A stretch of 53,573 nt of DNA from Granulicella sp. (lineage in GTDB: Bacteria; Acidobacteriota; Terriglobia; Terriglobales; Acidobacteriaceae), in contig PLHC01000066.1 of NCBI GenBank assembly GCA_003138795.1, forward strand, positions 489 through 54,061, written 5' to 3'. Under the pieces are notes generated by a model that worked only from the letters and a program-made list of their open reading frames with translations, did no database searches and was not told the origin of the DNA. The position numbers were made by a program, and so were the translations under genes. This document shows, piece by piece, positions 1-8,414 of the stretch. Numbering within the stretch: the stretch's first letter is position 1; every line of letters begins with the position of its first letter.

Positions 1-37
1 TGGGGCGTTATGTGGCGTAAATCGGAAGCGTACGGGG

Positions 38-475
38 CTATTTAGGCTGGTCCTTCATCATCTCTTTGCCCTTCATCGACTTACCTTTCTTCTGGTTATC
101 CATTGAAGTTGGCATCATGGCCATGCAGTCTGTCATGGATTGCATATGGTCCGTCATGGTTTCTAGGTGGTCAATTACGCCCTGTTGCAGGGCCATTTGA
201 CTTTTCATGCTGGCTTGCTCTGTCTCCATGTGTGCCTTCATAGCGGCATCAGCAGCCGCCATTTTTGCCATCGCATCCTTCATGAGCGTCTGGACTTGCT
301 CCATCTCCGTGCGCATCTGATCCATCTGCGCGTGCATTTGGTCCATCTGAGTTTTCATATCCTTCGTTCCAGCAACGGGAGTTTGCACGGCCTGCTGGGC
401 TTCGAGCGAACCACTATAAATCCCGCTTAACGACAGCGCTAGGACGGTTGAGTAGAGCAATCGTTTCATTTTCAT
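38..475 (-). CDS. Secreted Met-rich coiled-coil protein of unknown function
   Basis: The 145-residue product begins with a clear signal peptide (MKMKRLL, then a hydrophobic stretch ending near SLEA-Q). It then becomes an almost uninterrupted helix rich in Met, Gln, Lys and Glu, with repeated segments such as QMDQMHAQMDQMRTEM that show a heptad-like spacing, and it ends in a Lys-rich tail. The start is supported by AAGGAG about 9 bases upstream. I do not recognise a family. It is probably a periplasmic coiled-coil protein; the many Met residues could bind copper or silver, but that is speculation. It lies next to the accessory region and has no operon partner in the window. Confidence 0.7.
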   Translation of the reverse strand: MKMKRLLYSTVLALSLSGIYSGSLEAQQAVQTPVAGTKDMKTQMDQMHAQMDQMRTEMEQVQTLMKDAMAKMAAADAAMKAHMETEQASMKSQMALQQGVIDHLETMTDHMQSMTDCMAMMPTSMDNQKKGKSMKGKEMMKDQPK

Positions 476-611
476 TGATCGTTCTCCTTGGGTGTTCTCG
501 AATTATCTAGTGAAAGGTCCTGAAAGCGTCAGGAGCCATACATGCCATCGCCGGTGCCACAAAGGACACGAGCACAGTAGGACAGCGCCGAATTTCCCGC
601 GATGAGATCAT

Positions 612-1259
612 CTACTCTCTCCCATCCGAACTCCCGCGTTGGATCACGCGGCCTTCCGCTTCGTCGTAGGACCCGGTCCGCAAAGGTCCAGCGGGTATGT
701 AGGTGCTGATGATGATGCCGCAGGATGCAGCTTTCGTGCCGGCGAGCGTGAGTTCGCGTGGCGGGGTTCCGTCCGAAAAGAAACGCTTCCCTTTGCCCAA
801 CAGGATTGGATAGACGAGCAGCAAAACCTCATCAGCAAGCCCGTGTTCGAGCAGCATCGATGTCAGCGTCGAACTGCCCCAGACGATCAGGTCCGGCCCG
901 TCCGTCGCCTTGATGCGGCGAACGCCCTCGACGATGTCCGGTCCAAGGCCCTGGAACGGCCCCCATTCCAGACTGTCCGGCCTGTGGGTCGCAACATATT
1001 TCGTCGCCGCGTTCAGGCTGTCCGCCATCGGGTTGTCCTTGATCTTCGGCCAGAAGCCCGCCCAGATATCGTAGGTACGCCGGCCAAGCAGCAGATCGAA
1101 GCCCTCGCCATGCGCCGCGAGGATCGCTTCTTCCCCGGCGGGATCGTCATACGGCGCCGCCCATCCGCCGTAGGGATAGTCGCCGTCTTCGCCCGGGCCG
1201 CCGGGGGCCTGGATCACACCGTCCAGCGAGATATGTTCGATGATTTTGATCTTTCTCAT
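612..1259 (-). CDS. Dihydrofolate reductase family protein (RibD C-terminal-like)
   Basis: The 215-residue protein starts MRKIKIIEHISLDGVIQAPG, the usual N-terminus of the RibD_C/DHFR-like fold found in many small bacterial oxidoreductases. Further motifs are LLGRRTYDIW and IVWGSSTLTSMLLEHGLADE followed by YPILLGKGKRFF, the conserved core of this family, which binds NADPH. The ORF track starts 19 codons earlier, but the Met at 1259 is preceded by AGGAAGGA and begins the conserved domain, so I chose it. The family is often of unknown substrate; this is not a folA housekeeping DHFR. It stands alone beside the mobile-element remnant. Confidence 0.85.
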   Translation of the reverse strand: MRKIKIIEHISLDGVIQAPGGPGEDGDYPYGGWAAPYDDPAGEEAILAAHGEGFDLLLGRRTYDIWAGFWPKIKDNPMADSLNAATKYVATHRPDSLEWGPFQGLGPDIVEGVRRIKATDGPDLIVWGSSTLTSMLLEHGLADEVLLLVYPILLGKGKRFFSDGTPPRELTLAGTKAASCGIIISTYIPAGPLRTGSYDEAEGRVIQRGSSDGRE

Positions 1260-1316
1260 TTGGGTGTCCTTCCTGGGCTTTGTAGAGATGTCGGAAATCC
1301 AGCCGTGAGCCCGCAA

Positions 1317-1773
1317 CCAGAATGCTTCGATTCAGTTTAGAGCAGCGATTTCAAAACAAGCAGGCATGCCAAATGTTATTTCTGATGCTCCGACTTGATA
1401 AGTCCCCACAAACGTTAGTGTTCTATCGTGACTGCCGTGCGGTAGGCGTGGGAGGGCGTGGCTCTGATGGGCAGTTACGATAGAACCGTTTGAAGTGAGC
1501 CGCTGGCGTGGTGGCTGCGGCGGGCTGCTATGGGATTTGAATCGGGCCAGAGGGGTGGCGGGGTCGAGATGCGGCGGTACCAGGTCGCGCTGGCTGACTC
1601 GGGGGCTGGGCTGAGGCCGAGAAGATCGTGTTGGTCGTGGCGGGTCGGGTCATAACTTCGAGTCGAAACCGGAAAGCAGGCCGAGCTGGGGCGTGGCGTG
1701 TGGGAACACGCTTGAGCCGGTCAATCGGGATGGAGTGGCAACAGTTCATGGGGTGCAGTTCTGGGGTGCGGGT
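1317..1773. other. Non-coding stretch with IS91-end-like inverted repeat
   Basis: No convincing gene lies between the reductase and the transposase remnant. The stretch holds a 16-bp inverted repeat with one mismatch (annotated separately) and a GC-rich segment downstream of the transposase stop. The short ORFs here have no recognisable content. It is probably the 3' non-coding end of the IS91-type element plus old flanking DNA. Confidence 0.5.
1421..1485. repeat. 16-bp inverted repeat, possible IS91-type terminus
   Basis: The left arm TTCTATCGTGACTGCC (1421-1436) and right arm GGCAGTTACGATAGAA (1470-1485) are inverted copies with one mismatch and a 33-base loop. The right arm runs into GAAC, the tetranucleotide preferred as insertion target by IS91-family elements (established for IS91 itself). 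The repeat lies about 290 bp beyond the transposase stop codon, a plausible place for an element end. Assigning it as ori or ter is inference. Confidence 0.4.
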
Positions 1774-2642
1774 TCAGGAGCTGTCGAGCGCACGCGGCGG
1801 TTGCCGGATGGGGATCAGCGCGTAGCGCAGATCCTGAGCCGTGATGCGTTGAAGCATCACCATGGGACCGGAGCAGAGGGGACATGGCGGTTGGCTGGCA
1901 GCAGTAGCGGGCGGATCGGCGCATGCTTCTGTGCCGAGCAGCGAGCGGCAACGTTCGAGCGCAGCAGCGCGGCGGCGGTTGGCGAAGAGGCCGAAGTGGC
2001 GGATGCGTACCAGGCCCCTGGGCAAAACGTGCAGCAGGTATCTGCGCAGGAACTCATCGGCGGGAACGGTCATGATCTTGTTCTTGCCGCCGTGGGCGTA
2101 GTCTCGCCAGCGGAAGGAGACGCGACCGTTTTCGAAAGCCACCAGGCGATGGTTGGAGATGGCGACGCGGTGGGTGTAGCGGGCCAGGTAGTTGAGCACA
2201 TGGTCGGCTCCGCCGAAGGGTGGCTTGGCATAGACGACCCAGTCCTTCTCACGGAGTTGGCAGAGGAGGTGGCTGAAGCTGCGAGGTGAAGCAAGTTGCT
2301 CGAGGGAGCCATGGAACTGGAGCCTGTCCTGTCGGAACAGTTCACTAAGTTGGTCGCAGAACTTCTCGCGGAAGATCTTGCTGAGTGCCTTGACAGGCAG
2401 GAAGAATCGGCGGGATGAGTCGATCCATCTGGAACCGTCAGCAGCGAGGCCTCCAGCGGGAACGATGTAATGGATATGGGGATGATGCTCAAGGTTCTGT
2501 CCCCAGGTATGGAGCACGCCGAGGAACCCGATCTCCGCGCCGAAGTACCTGGGGTCACGGGCAACTTCAAGCAACGTCGCAGCACTGGCGCGGAAGAGCA
2601 GGTCATAGAGCAGCCGCTTGTTGCCGAGGATGCAGCCAGCAC
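1774..2642 (-). pseudogene. IS91-family transposase, 5'-truncated remnant
   Basis: The frame reads through AGCILGNKRLLYDLLFRASAA and HTWGQNLEHHPHIHYIVPAGGL, the core of IS91/ISCR-type HUH (Y2) rolling-circle transposases (PF04986), with the HPHIH metal-binding motif intact. Downstream are LNYLARYTHRVAISNHRL and the C-terminal domain. The track starts at an internal TTG at 2574, but homology continues to about 2642 and then stops. The N-terminal zinc-finger domain and the expected 'PYFHVVFT'-type segment are absent upstream. About 290 of the usual 370 or so residues remain, so the gene is a truncated, presumably dead copy. The integrase remnant upstream lies on the opposite strand. Confidence 0.8.
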
Positions 2643-2819
2643 AACCTTGCGCGATGGATCTGAGTCCATTGACTGCATGAAGGGAGCCAATGCCGCCAGG
2701 ACCTGTCGATCGGCTTTGTGATGAGGAAGATTCGGAATCCCCTTTGCTGCCATCAGCGCGATCTCCAGATCACTTGCTGATAATGACCGCGCCCGGTCTG
2801 CTGCGCAGAGGCCTGCTGA
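2643..2819. other. Unassigned junction between transposase and integrase scars
   Basis: Between the truncated IS91 reading frame and the integrase remnant lie about 180 bp in which I recognise no protein in any frame. It is probably the scar of the deletion or rearrangement that removed the N-termini of both genes. Confidence 0.4.
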
Positions 2820-3101
2820 ATCTTTCAATATCGCGACCCGTTCGAGAATCTTGCCGGCGAGATGGCTGACCACCGCCACACGGCAATTACAGACCTCTCT
2901 GAGAGTGGAGCCGGCGATCAGACGGTCATGGACATTGCAGGACACGTCGATAAAAGGATGCTCAAGCATTACAGTCATATCCGGATGGAGGCCAAGCGTG
3001 AAGCATTGGAGTCACTCGTGGAAAAACCCATCCCATCGAAATTGCCCAGAGAGAGTGCGAGGGGGAGGAAGAGGGTGAGAGGCAGGAGGAGAAAGGCATG
3101 A
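2820..3101 (+). pseudogene. Tyrosine recombinase (phage-type integrase), C-terminal fragment
   Basis: After a stop at 2817-2819 the frame reads ...YRDPFENLAGEMADHRHTAITDLSESG, then a [23 protein letters not shown] segment. These match the catalytic end of site-specific tyrosine recombinases: the HxxH-type box (HRHT here), the GH pair and the HYSH segment carrying the nucleophilic Tyr. All upstream parts, including the first catalytic Arg and the core-binding domain, are missing. Proteins with this ending often accompany IS91-type transposases in acidobacteria (recollection). The fragment sits about 385 bp from an intact tRNA-Asn, a classic integrase target. Confidence 0.75.
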
Positions 3102-3340
3102 GCGGATGTCGCCTTCGAGGGCGATGGCGATGACGCGGCCACTGCGGGCGGTGACTTCCTGGATGTTGCTGAGGGTCTTTTCGTACTTGAGGACCGAGCT
3201 GGGTCGTTGGGGTCCTGGGTGGCAATGCAGACGACAGGGAGGGTTTCGTTGATGAGGGCGTTAGGCCCGTGCATCATCTCGCCGGCGGGGTAGCCTTCGG
3301 CGTGGATGTAGGGATCTCCTGGAGCTTGAGGGCGCCTTCT
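3099..3340 (-). pseudogene. glmS: glmS C-terminal (second SIS domain) fragment with two frameshifts
   Basis: Read on the minus strand, three successive frames give [10 protein letters not shown], then [27 protein letters not shown], then [29 protein letters not shown]. Together these match a continuous stretch of about 85 residues in the second sugar-isomerase domain of glucosamine-6-phosphate synthase, with two frame changes. No glutaminase domain, first SIS domain or C-terminal end is present, so it is a scrap. A functional glmS must lie elsewhere. It is wedged between an integrase scar and tRNA-Asn, so it was probably carried in or left behind by the mobile element. Confidence 0.8.
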
Positions 3341-3485
3341 CCCGTGCGATTCACAACAAGAGGGTACGCACCAGAACTCACCATTACCCATGAGTTTTAT
3401 CTGTGGTACCCACAAAAATCCCCACACTCGGGCAATTTCCGGGCATTTTCTGGAAACCATCAAGATGTAAGCGATTGATTCTAAA

Positions 3486-3560
<75 letters not shown>

Positions 3561-3602
3561 TCGCGTGGGAAACGCGGGCAACCGGGCGGTTGCTCTCCAA
3601 CC

Positions 3603-3631
3603 TTTATAGCAAATACGCGAGGGTGGGTCAA
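3603..3631 (-). promoter_or_regulatory. Sigma-70-type promoter of tRNA-Asn
   Basis: On the minus strand TTGACC is followed after exactly 17 bases by TATAAA. The -10 box ends 43 bases before the tRNA 5' end, giving a leader of roughly 35 bases to be trimmed by RNase P. Both hexamers differ from consensus at one position, which makes this one of the best promoter matches in the window. Confidence 0.65.
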
Positions 3632-3675
3632 AGAGGCGTTATCCTACTCATCAACCAACCACGAGGAGACTCCCT

Positions 3676-4254
3676 ATGCCACGCATCAGCCGACTGAATC
3701 GCTCCGAGGTGAACCCCGAGCTTCGCGGCATCTATGACCGCTATCTGCAACAGCGCGGCAACGTTCCCTACTTCTTTCGTACCGTTGCGCACCGGCCGCA
3801 GATCTTCGAGACCATGATCGCGCACATGGAGGCCGTCCTCTCGACCGGCACACTACCCGCCAGGCTCAAGGAACTCGTGGTCGTCCGCACCTCGCAGCTC
3901 AACTGCACCGCGTACTGTCTGGCCAGCCATACGGCAATCAGCCTCAAGCTTGGTTGGACGCCCGAGCACTTGGAGGCCCTCAAAGACTCGCAAACCAGCT
4001 CACTCTTCAGCGAGGCAGAGAAGGAGGCCATCCATCTGGCCGAATCCATGACCCTCCGCTCACTCGAATACAGCGATGAAGAAATGATACGCTTGCGCCG
4101 CTTCTACTCCGAGGGCGAGATTGTGGAACTGATGGCAGCAATCGGCCTGTTCAACTACTTCAACCGCTTCAACAATTTGCTTAACATGGAGCCCACCCAG
4201 CCCGCAACGGCGGAGGAACTCGCCGAGGCGGGCGTGCATCCGATTACAGCTTGA
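3676..4254 (+). CDS. AhpD-like/carboxymuconolactone decarboxylase family protein
   Basis: The 192-residue protein carries the AhpD-fold signature in its middle: RLKELVVVRTSQLNCTAYCLASHT, which gives the Glu, the Cys-x-x-Cys pair and the downstream His of the peroxidase/proton-relay site. It is preceded by MEAVLSTGTLP and followed by the helical ALFSEAEKEAIHLAESMT segment, an arrangement typical of the uncharacterised peroxidase-related (YciW-like) subfamily. It probably reduces organic peroxides with help from a thiol donor; the physiological substrate is unknown. It is monocistronic, divergent from tRNA-Asn. The spacing of the two Cys is intact. Confidence 0.88.
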   Translation: MPRISRLNRSEVNPELRGIYDRYLQQRGNVPYFFRTVAHRPQIFETMIAHMEAVLSTGTLPARLKELVVVRTSQLNCTAYCLASHTAISLKLGWTPEHLEALKDSQTSSLFSEAEKEAIHLAESMTLRSLEYSDEEMIRLRRFYSEGEIVELMAAIGLFNYFNRFNNLLNMEPTQPATAEELAEAGVHPITA

Positions 4255-4278
4255 TCTACTGCATCTACTTGCCGCACG

Positions 4279-5055
4279 CTACGGGTACAGCATCACGGCA
4301 ATGCTGTAAACGCTGAAGTAATGGGTCGCGGCAGCCGTACAGGCTCCTACTGCAGCTTGGTGGTATTTACCGCTGGCAAGCTTCTGCTTTAGCGTATCCG
4401 GAAGCCTGGCGAGATCGACAGCGGTGTAGCGCATGACAAACCATGGCTGTCGGGCACCGGCATAGCCGGTCTCCATCGCGCAGGTACGGCGCGCGTCCTC
4501 TGACGGCCCCAGAACCGCAACGGAAGACGTGGACTGCAACAACTCCCCGACCGCAGCCTCTTGCTCGCCAAGCGACAAATTCATAACCGAGCGATCGAAG
4601 TCCTCGACCGCATACAGTTCGCCCTCGCGGCTGATCACGCGAATGCCAACCGAATCCACCCTCGGGTCGAGCAGATTCTCTCGGTGCCCTGTCGAGTTCA
4701 TCCATGCATCATGAATTCGAACCGCGCTGGGTGCCTCTGCCACATTCTCCGAGATCAGGCCGAAGTGCGCCCCGGCCTGCCGCCCGCGTGCGGCCAACTC
4801 CGGCTCCCCCGGATACTGGTGCGAGATCGATGCCCGCTCCGCCATCTCGTGCGCATGGCCATCTGCGGCGCGATACAGAGCGCCGTCCCAGCGCAGCGGT
4901 CGCAATCCCCTCTGCGTTCGCTCCGCATTCGCTGCGGAAAACAAATATTGCTCGGACACAGTGGGTCGCGCACTTGGTCCAGGCATAGGGCCAGACCAGG
5001 CCGCACAGCAAAAGAAGAACAGCGCAAGTGAAATTAGTCGATATTTCATATTCAT
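4279..5055 (-). CDS. Secreted CAP-domain (SCP/PR-1-like) protein
   Basis: A signal peptide (RLISLALFFFCCAAWSG) is followed by a CAP domain from about residue 35 to 150: LFSAANAERTQRGLRPLRWDGALYRAADGHAHEMA, then ISHQYPGEPE, and the CAP signature STGHRENLLDPRVDSVGI. The conserved His of the first block and of GHR are present. Bacterial CAP proteins are extracytoplasmic and mostly of unknown function; some bind lipids or act on cell-wall material. The last 100 residues are a less conserved extension with two Cys that might pair. The gene is downstream of the wecG block but separated from it by 44 bp, with no obvious Shine-Dalgarno. Confidence 0.85.
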   Translation of the reverse strand: MNMKYRLISLALFFFCCAAWSGPMPGPSARPTVSEQYLFSAANAERTQRGLRPLRWDGALYRAADGHAHEMAERASISHQYPGEPELAARGRQAGAHFGLISENVAEAPSAVRIHDAWMNSTGHRENLLDPRVDSVGIRVISREGELYAVEDFDRSVMNLSLGEQEAAVGELLQSTSSVAVLGPSEDARRTCAMETGYAGARQPWFVMRYTAVDLARLPDTLKQKLASGKYHQAAVGACTAAATHYFSVYSIAVMLYP

Positions 5056-5099
5056 ATAGCGAGGTAACCCGAAGCCTTAGAGGAAGATGTTGCCACAGT

Positions 5100-5858
5100 C
5101 TAGACGTGTGGAACCGGCAGACGATCCCGGTAGTGAACCAGAAGATACAACAGCTTCCGTGCCTCCCAGTAGCGGGGCACGTAACGCTTTGGCTCTGAAA
5201 TGCAGCGGTAGAGCCAACCAAGGTAGCTACGATCTGCCCATGCCGGGATGCGCACCTGATCTCCGCTGAGAAAAGCGATCGCCGCTCCAATGCAATGAAT
5301 TGCTGGCAGGTAGCTCAAGTTGCGCTTGAGGTACAAGCCAAGCCGCTCCTGGCTTCCGCCACCAATAGTCAAAATGACATGCTCCGGTCGAATCCGTTCG
5401 ATCTGAGCGAGAAGCAGATCGTCAGCGATCTCTTCTTGCCCATACATCGGTGCCGTATACACGCAATCTTCCGGCACCGTAATTCCTTGGCCCGCTAGCC
5501 ACACAAGGTTGCGCTCAGCGCTGTCGGGGCCAGCCATAATCCAGATGCAGTTACCCGACTGACGCATGTCCGGCTGCTTCAGGAGTTCACGCAGGTATTC
5601 AAGACCGGACAACCGTTTAATCGAGTCGTGCTGCAGGCGATTCCACACCATCACCATAATGGCCGAGTCCGCGATGGTCAGATCTGCGTTGAGCAGGGCC
5701 TCTCGATAGGACGCATTAGTTCCCAAATCCTTCAGCGCCGGCGCAGCAGGAATTACCAGCAAACCACCGGCCTGCATCCGCTCTACAGCCTGAATCGCTG
5801 TCCCCAGAAAAAAGTTTAGGCCCAGAATAGCTCTATGATCGCCCTCAATCGGCGGCAT
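5100..5858 (-). CDS. WecG/TagA/CpsF family glycosyltransferase (GT26)
   Basis: The 252-residue protein has the GT26 layout: LGLNFFLGTAIQAVERM at the N-terminus, then ADLTIADSAIMVMVWN, IWIMAGPDSAERN, and VILTIGGGSQERLGLYL followed by the IPAWADRSYLGWLYRCISEPKRYVPRYW tail that contacts the membrane. Family members transfer ManNAc(A)-type sugars from UDP donors to lipid-linked acceptors in surface polysaccharide synthesis. The start is supported by AAGGGG 10 bases upstream, and it begins 3 bases after the stop of the epimerase pseudogene, so the two formed an operon. The CDS itself looks intact although its partner is broken. Confidence 0.88.
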   Translation of the reverse strand: MPPIEGDHRAILGLNFFLGTAIQAVERMQAGGLLVIPAAPALKDLGTNASYREALLNADLTIADSAIMVMVWNRLQHDSIKRLSGLEYLRELLKQPDMRQSGNCIWIMAGPDSAERNLVWLAGQGITVPEDCVYTAPMYGQEEIADDLLLAQIERIRPEHVILTIGGGSQERLGLYLKRNLSYLPAIHCIGAAIAFLSGDQVRIPAWADRSYLGWLYRCISEPKRYVPRYWEARKLLYLLVHYRDRLPVPHV

Positions 5859-5861
5859 CGA

Positions 5862-6853
5862 CTAATTCCCCTTTGCGCCGGTTGCGATCTCATGTTCGAT
5901 CCAGCGGTAGGTTCGCTCCAGACCGTCACGCAACCTAATTGAAGGCTCCACCCTAGCGCCTCAAGGATCAGCGTGTTATCGCTATTGCGACCGTTGACGC
6001 CCTTCGGAGCGTTGAGATCGTACGTGCGTTTTAGCTTGATACCAGCTATATCCTCTGCAGTATCGACGAGCTGGTTGATCGTCACGAGTTCGCTTGAACC
6101 AAGATTGATGGGTTCATCGATGTCGCTCTCGGTAATCATCTGGGTACCCTACACACAGTCATCGATGTACATAAAGCTGCGAGTCTGCTTCCCGTCACCC
6201 CAGATATTTATCTCATGAACACCCGAATTCTTTGCCGCGATCACCTTACAACAGATGGCTGCAGGTGCCTTCTCTCGACCGCCGTCCCAAGTACCGTAGG
6301 GTCCGTAGACATTGTGATACCGCGCCACTCGGCAAACCAGTCCATAATCCTCTTCGAAGTGCCGACACATGCGCTCCGAGAAGAGCTTCTCCCATCCGTA
6401 ACCGTCCTCGGGGAGGGCCGGATATGCGTCAGACTCCTTCAGCGCGATCACATCCGGGCTGGTCTGCTTCTCGCCGTTGTATACACACGCTGAGGACGAG
6501 TAAAAGAAGCGCTTAACGCTCTTCTCCTTGGCCGCCATCAACATGTGCGTATTGATTAGCACGCTCAGCATGCAGAGCGCTTTATTGTTCTCGATGAAGC
6601 CCATGCCTCCCATATCCGCAGCCAGTTGAAAGACCAGTGAGACGCCATCCGCGGCGGTAATGCAGTTCGCTTTGTCCTTCAGATCCAGGGAGAGATTCTG
6701 AACGCCCTCGGTGACTTGATACCAGTCCCCAAGCGGCTTCACATCCACAGCCCGAATGACGTGGACCCCACTCGCGATCAGGCTCTTGACGAGGTGTCCG
6801 CCAATAAAGCCGCCCGCGCCACAAACGACCGCGGTTTCCCCTTTGAGGTCCAT
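5862..6853 (-). pseudogene. GDP-mannose 3,5-epimerase-like SDR, nonsense codon plus frameshift
   Basis: The first 234 residues are a good extended-SDR epimerase: GAGGFIGGHL Rossmann motif, the AADMGGMGFIENNKA stretch typical of GDP-mannose-3,5-epimerase-like enzymes, SSSACVYN, and the YGWEK (YxxxK) active site. At MYIDDCV the frame meets TAG, but the same frame continues with GTQMITESDIDEPINLGS...LKRTYDLNAPKGVNGRNSDNTL. After EALGW a missing G in a GGG run shifts frame, and the proper ending EPSIRLRDGLERTYRWIEHEIATG resumes to a stop at 5862. Two independent lesions argue for true decay rather than one sequencing error. The start at 6853 has GGAG 7 bases upstream. Confidence 0.85.
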
Positions 6854-7067
6854 CTAAAAACTCCGATCTAACCTGGGTCCCGAAAGCAACTGCAGCGGTC
6901 TGCTTGGCTTGACCGCTCTTATGCACACTTCGCTTGGAACCGTATAACCTGCATTCTGCCCTAAGGTCTCAACGTCAAGTCTATGTGAGGAGACAAGGAT
7001 GTCAAGGATAGCTCCTCTTCCGCGAGCTTACCCTTGTTTTTTAGCGCTATCATCAGTTCACTAGCCC

Positions 7068-7943
7068 ATGGAAGAAGACTCCATACAACAATCAAGGCTC
7101 CACGCCATACTTCATCGGCTTGCGAAGCAACGGCTCGCTCTCGCCGGGTGCCTGGTGCTTACCATCTTTCTATTTTGTGCGGTTTTGGCTCCATGGCTGG
7201 CGCCCCATAACCCTACACAGTTGAACCTCAGTGCAAGACTGCTTCCGCCCTCGGCCGCACACTGGTTCGGCACCGACGAGCTTGGCCGCGATGTCCTCTC
7301 GCGAACCATCTATGGAGCGCGAGTCTCGCTGACGGTCGCCGTTGCAGTCGTCACGCTCTCCCTGGCACTGGGCGTTACCCTTGGCATGTTGGCCGGCTTC
7401 TACGGCGGTTTCACGGACACAGTCGTCAACATCTACCTGGGCAATGCCTTCCTCGCACTACCGGGAATCCTGTTAGCTGTCACTCTGGTTGCGTTTCTCG
7501 GACCAAGCCTGGAGAACCTCATCCTCGCCCTGGCTTTGGCTGGGTGGGTGAACTACGCGCGACTGGTGCGCGCCCAGGTGCTCAGCGTGAAGGAGCGCGA
7601 GTTCGTGCAGGCTGCTCGCTCGCTGGGCGCAAGCGATCTGCATCTGATGGTCCGCCACATACTGCCCAACATCCTGCAGCCACTCTTGGTGCAGGCCGCC
7701 GTTGGTATGGCCGCAGCCGTGCTCGCTGAGGCGACGCTGAGCTTCCTCGGCCTGGGTGTCCAGCCGCCCACCCCCACCTGGGGAGCCATGCTCAACGACG
7801 CGCGCTCACACCTCTTTGAGTCCCCCTACCTGATGTTCTTCCCTGCCATAGCCCTCGCACTCTGCGTCTTCTCCTTCAACCTCATCGGCGACGGCCTGCG
7901 TGACTATCTCGATCCCAGAACAAGTCTGCGTGAAGGTCTCTAG
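7068..7943 (+). CDS. ABC transporter permease, DppC/OppC type
   Basis: The 291-residue protein has the N-terminal OppC helix (LALAGCLVLTIFLFCAVLAPWLAP), the linker HWFGTDELGRDVLSRTIYGARVSL, and a BPD_transp_1 domain with five helices. The EAA loop reads REFVQAARSLGASDLHLMVRHILPN, where the ATPase docks, and the protein ends with the usual DGLRDYLDPR. This is the second permease of peptide/nickel-type importers. No ATPase or substrate-binding protein is next to it. The matching DppB-type gene is 0.5 kb away on the other strand. A Shine-Dalgarno is not obvious. Confidence 0.92.
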   Translation: MEEDSIQQSRLHAILHRLAKQRLALAGCLVLTIFLFCAVLAPWLAPHNPTQLNLSARLLPPSAAHWFGTDELGRDVLSRTIYGARVSLTVAVAVVTLSLALGVTLGMLAGFYGGFTDTVVNIYLGNAFLALPGILLAVTLVAFLGPSLENLILALALAGWVNYARLVRAQVLSVKEREFVQAARSLGASDLHLMVRHILPNILQPLLVQAAVGMAAAVLAEATLSFLGLGVQPPTPTWGAMLNDARSHLFESPYLMFFPAIALALCVFSFNLIGDGLRDYLDPRTSLREGL

Positions 7944-7944
7944 G

Positions 7945-8403
7945 ATGCTCATCGGCGTTATCTCCGACACCCACGGTCTCCTGCGCCCAGAGCTTTTCCC
8001 TGCGCTCGCAGGCGTCACTCACATCCTCCACGCGGGGGATGTTGGCGACCCATCAATCCTCATCGAGTTGCGCCGGATTGCCCCCGTCACGGCGATTCGT
8101 GGCAACATCGACCGCACCGGCCCCTGCGCGGCGCTGCCAGCCACCGAGGCAATTGAGCTCGGGGGCTGTCTGATCTACATGGTCCATGCCCGCGAGGACC
8201 TGGACCTGCACCCTCAGGCAGCGGGCATCGGCGTCGTCCTCTGCGGCCACTCGCACCAGCCCTCGATCGAGCAGCGCGACGGTGTGCTCTACCTAAACCC
8301 CGGCAGCGTCGGCCCCCGGAGATTCAATCTCCCCATCACATTCGCGCTGCTGCACATCGACAATGGCCAACCCTCGGCCCAGATCGTCTCGCTGGAGCCC
8401 TGA
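7945..8403 (+). CDS. YfcE-like metallophosphoesterase
   Basis: The 152-residue protein has all metal-binding blocks of the calcineurin-like superfamily in order: VISDTHG, HAGDVGD, IRGNID, YMVHARED and CGHSHQPS, ending with YLNPGSVGPRR. Its short length fits the YfcE/MJ0936 subfamily, which hydrolyses phosphodiesters in vitro; its cell substrate is unknown. I use the ATG at 7945, one base after the dppC-type stop, instead of the earlier in-frame codon in the track, because the domain starts with MLIGVISDTHG. It is probably co-transcribed with the permease; the functional link is unclear. Confidence 0.88.
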   Translation: MLIGVISDTHGLLRPELFPALAGVTHILHAGDVGDPSILIELRRIAPVTAIRGNIDRTGPCAALPATEAIELGGCLIYMVHAREDLDLHPQAAGIGVVLCGHSHQPSIEQRDGVLYLNPGSVGPRRFNLPITFALLHIDNGQPSAQIVSLEP

Positions 8404-8414
8404 CCAATGCCGCA

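Noticed and set aside
3099-3340. Reading the glmS scrap as a Tn7-type attachment site
   Set aside because: attTn7 is the very 3' end of an intact glmS; here an internal fragment is present and no Tn7 genes or ends are visible.
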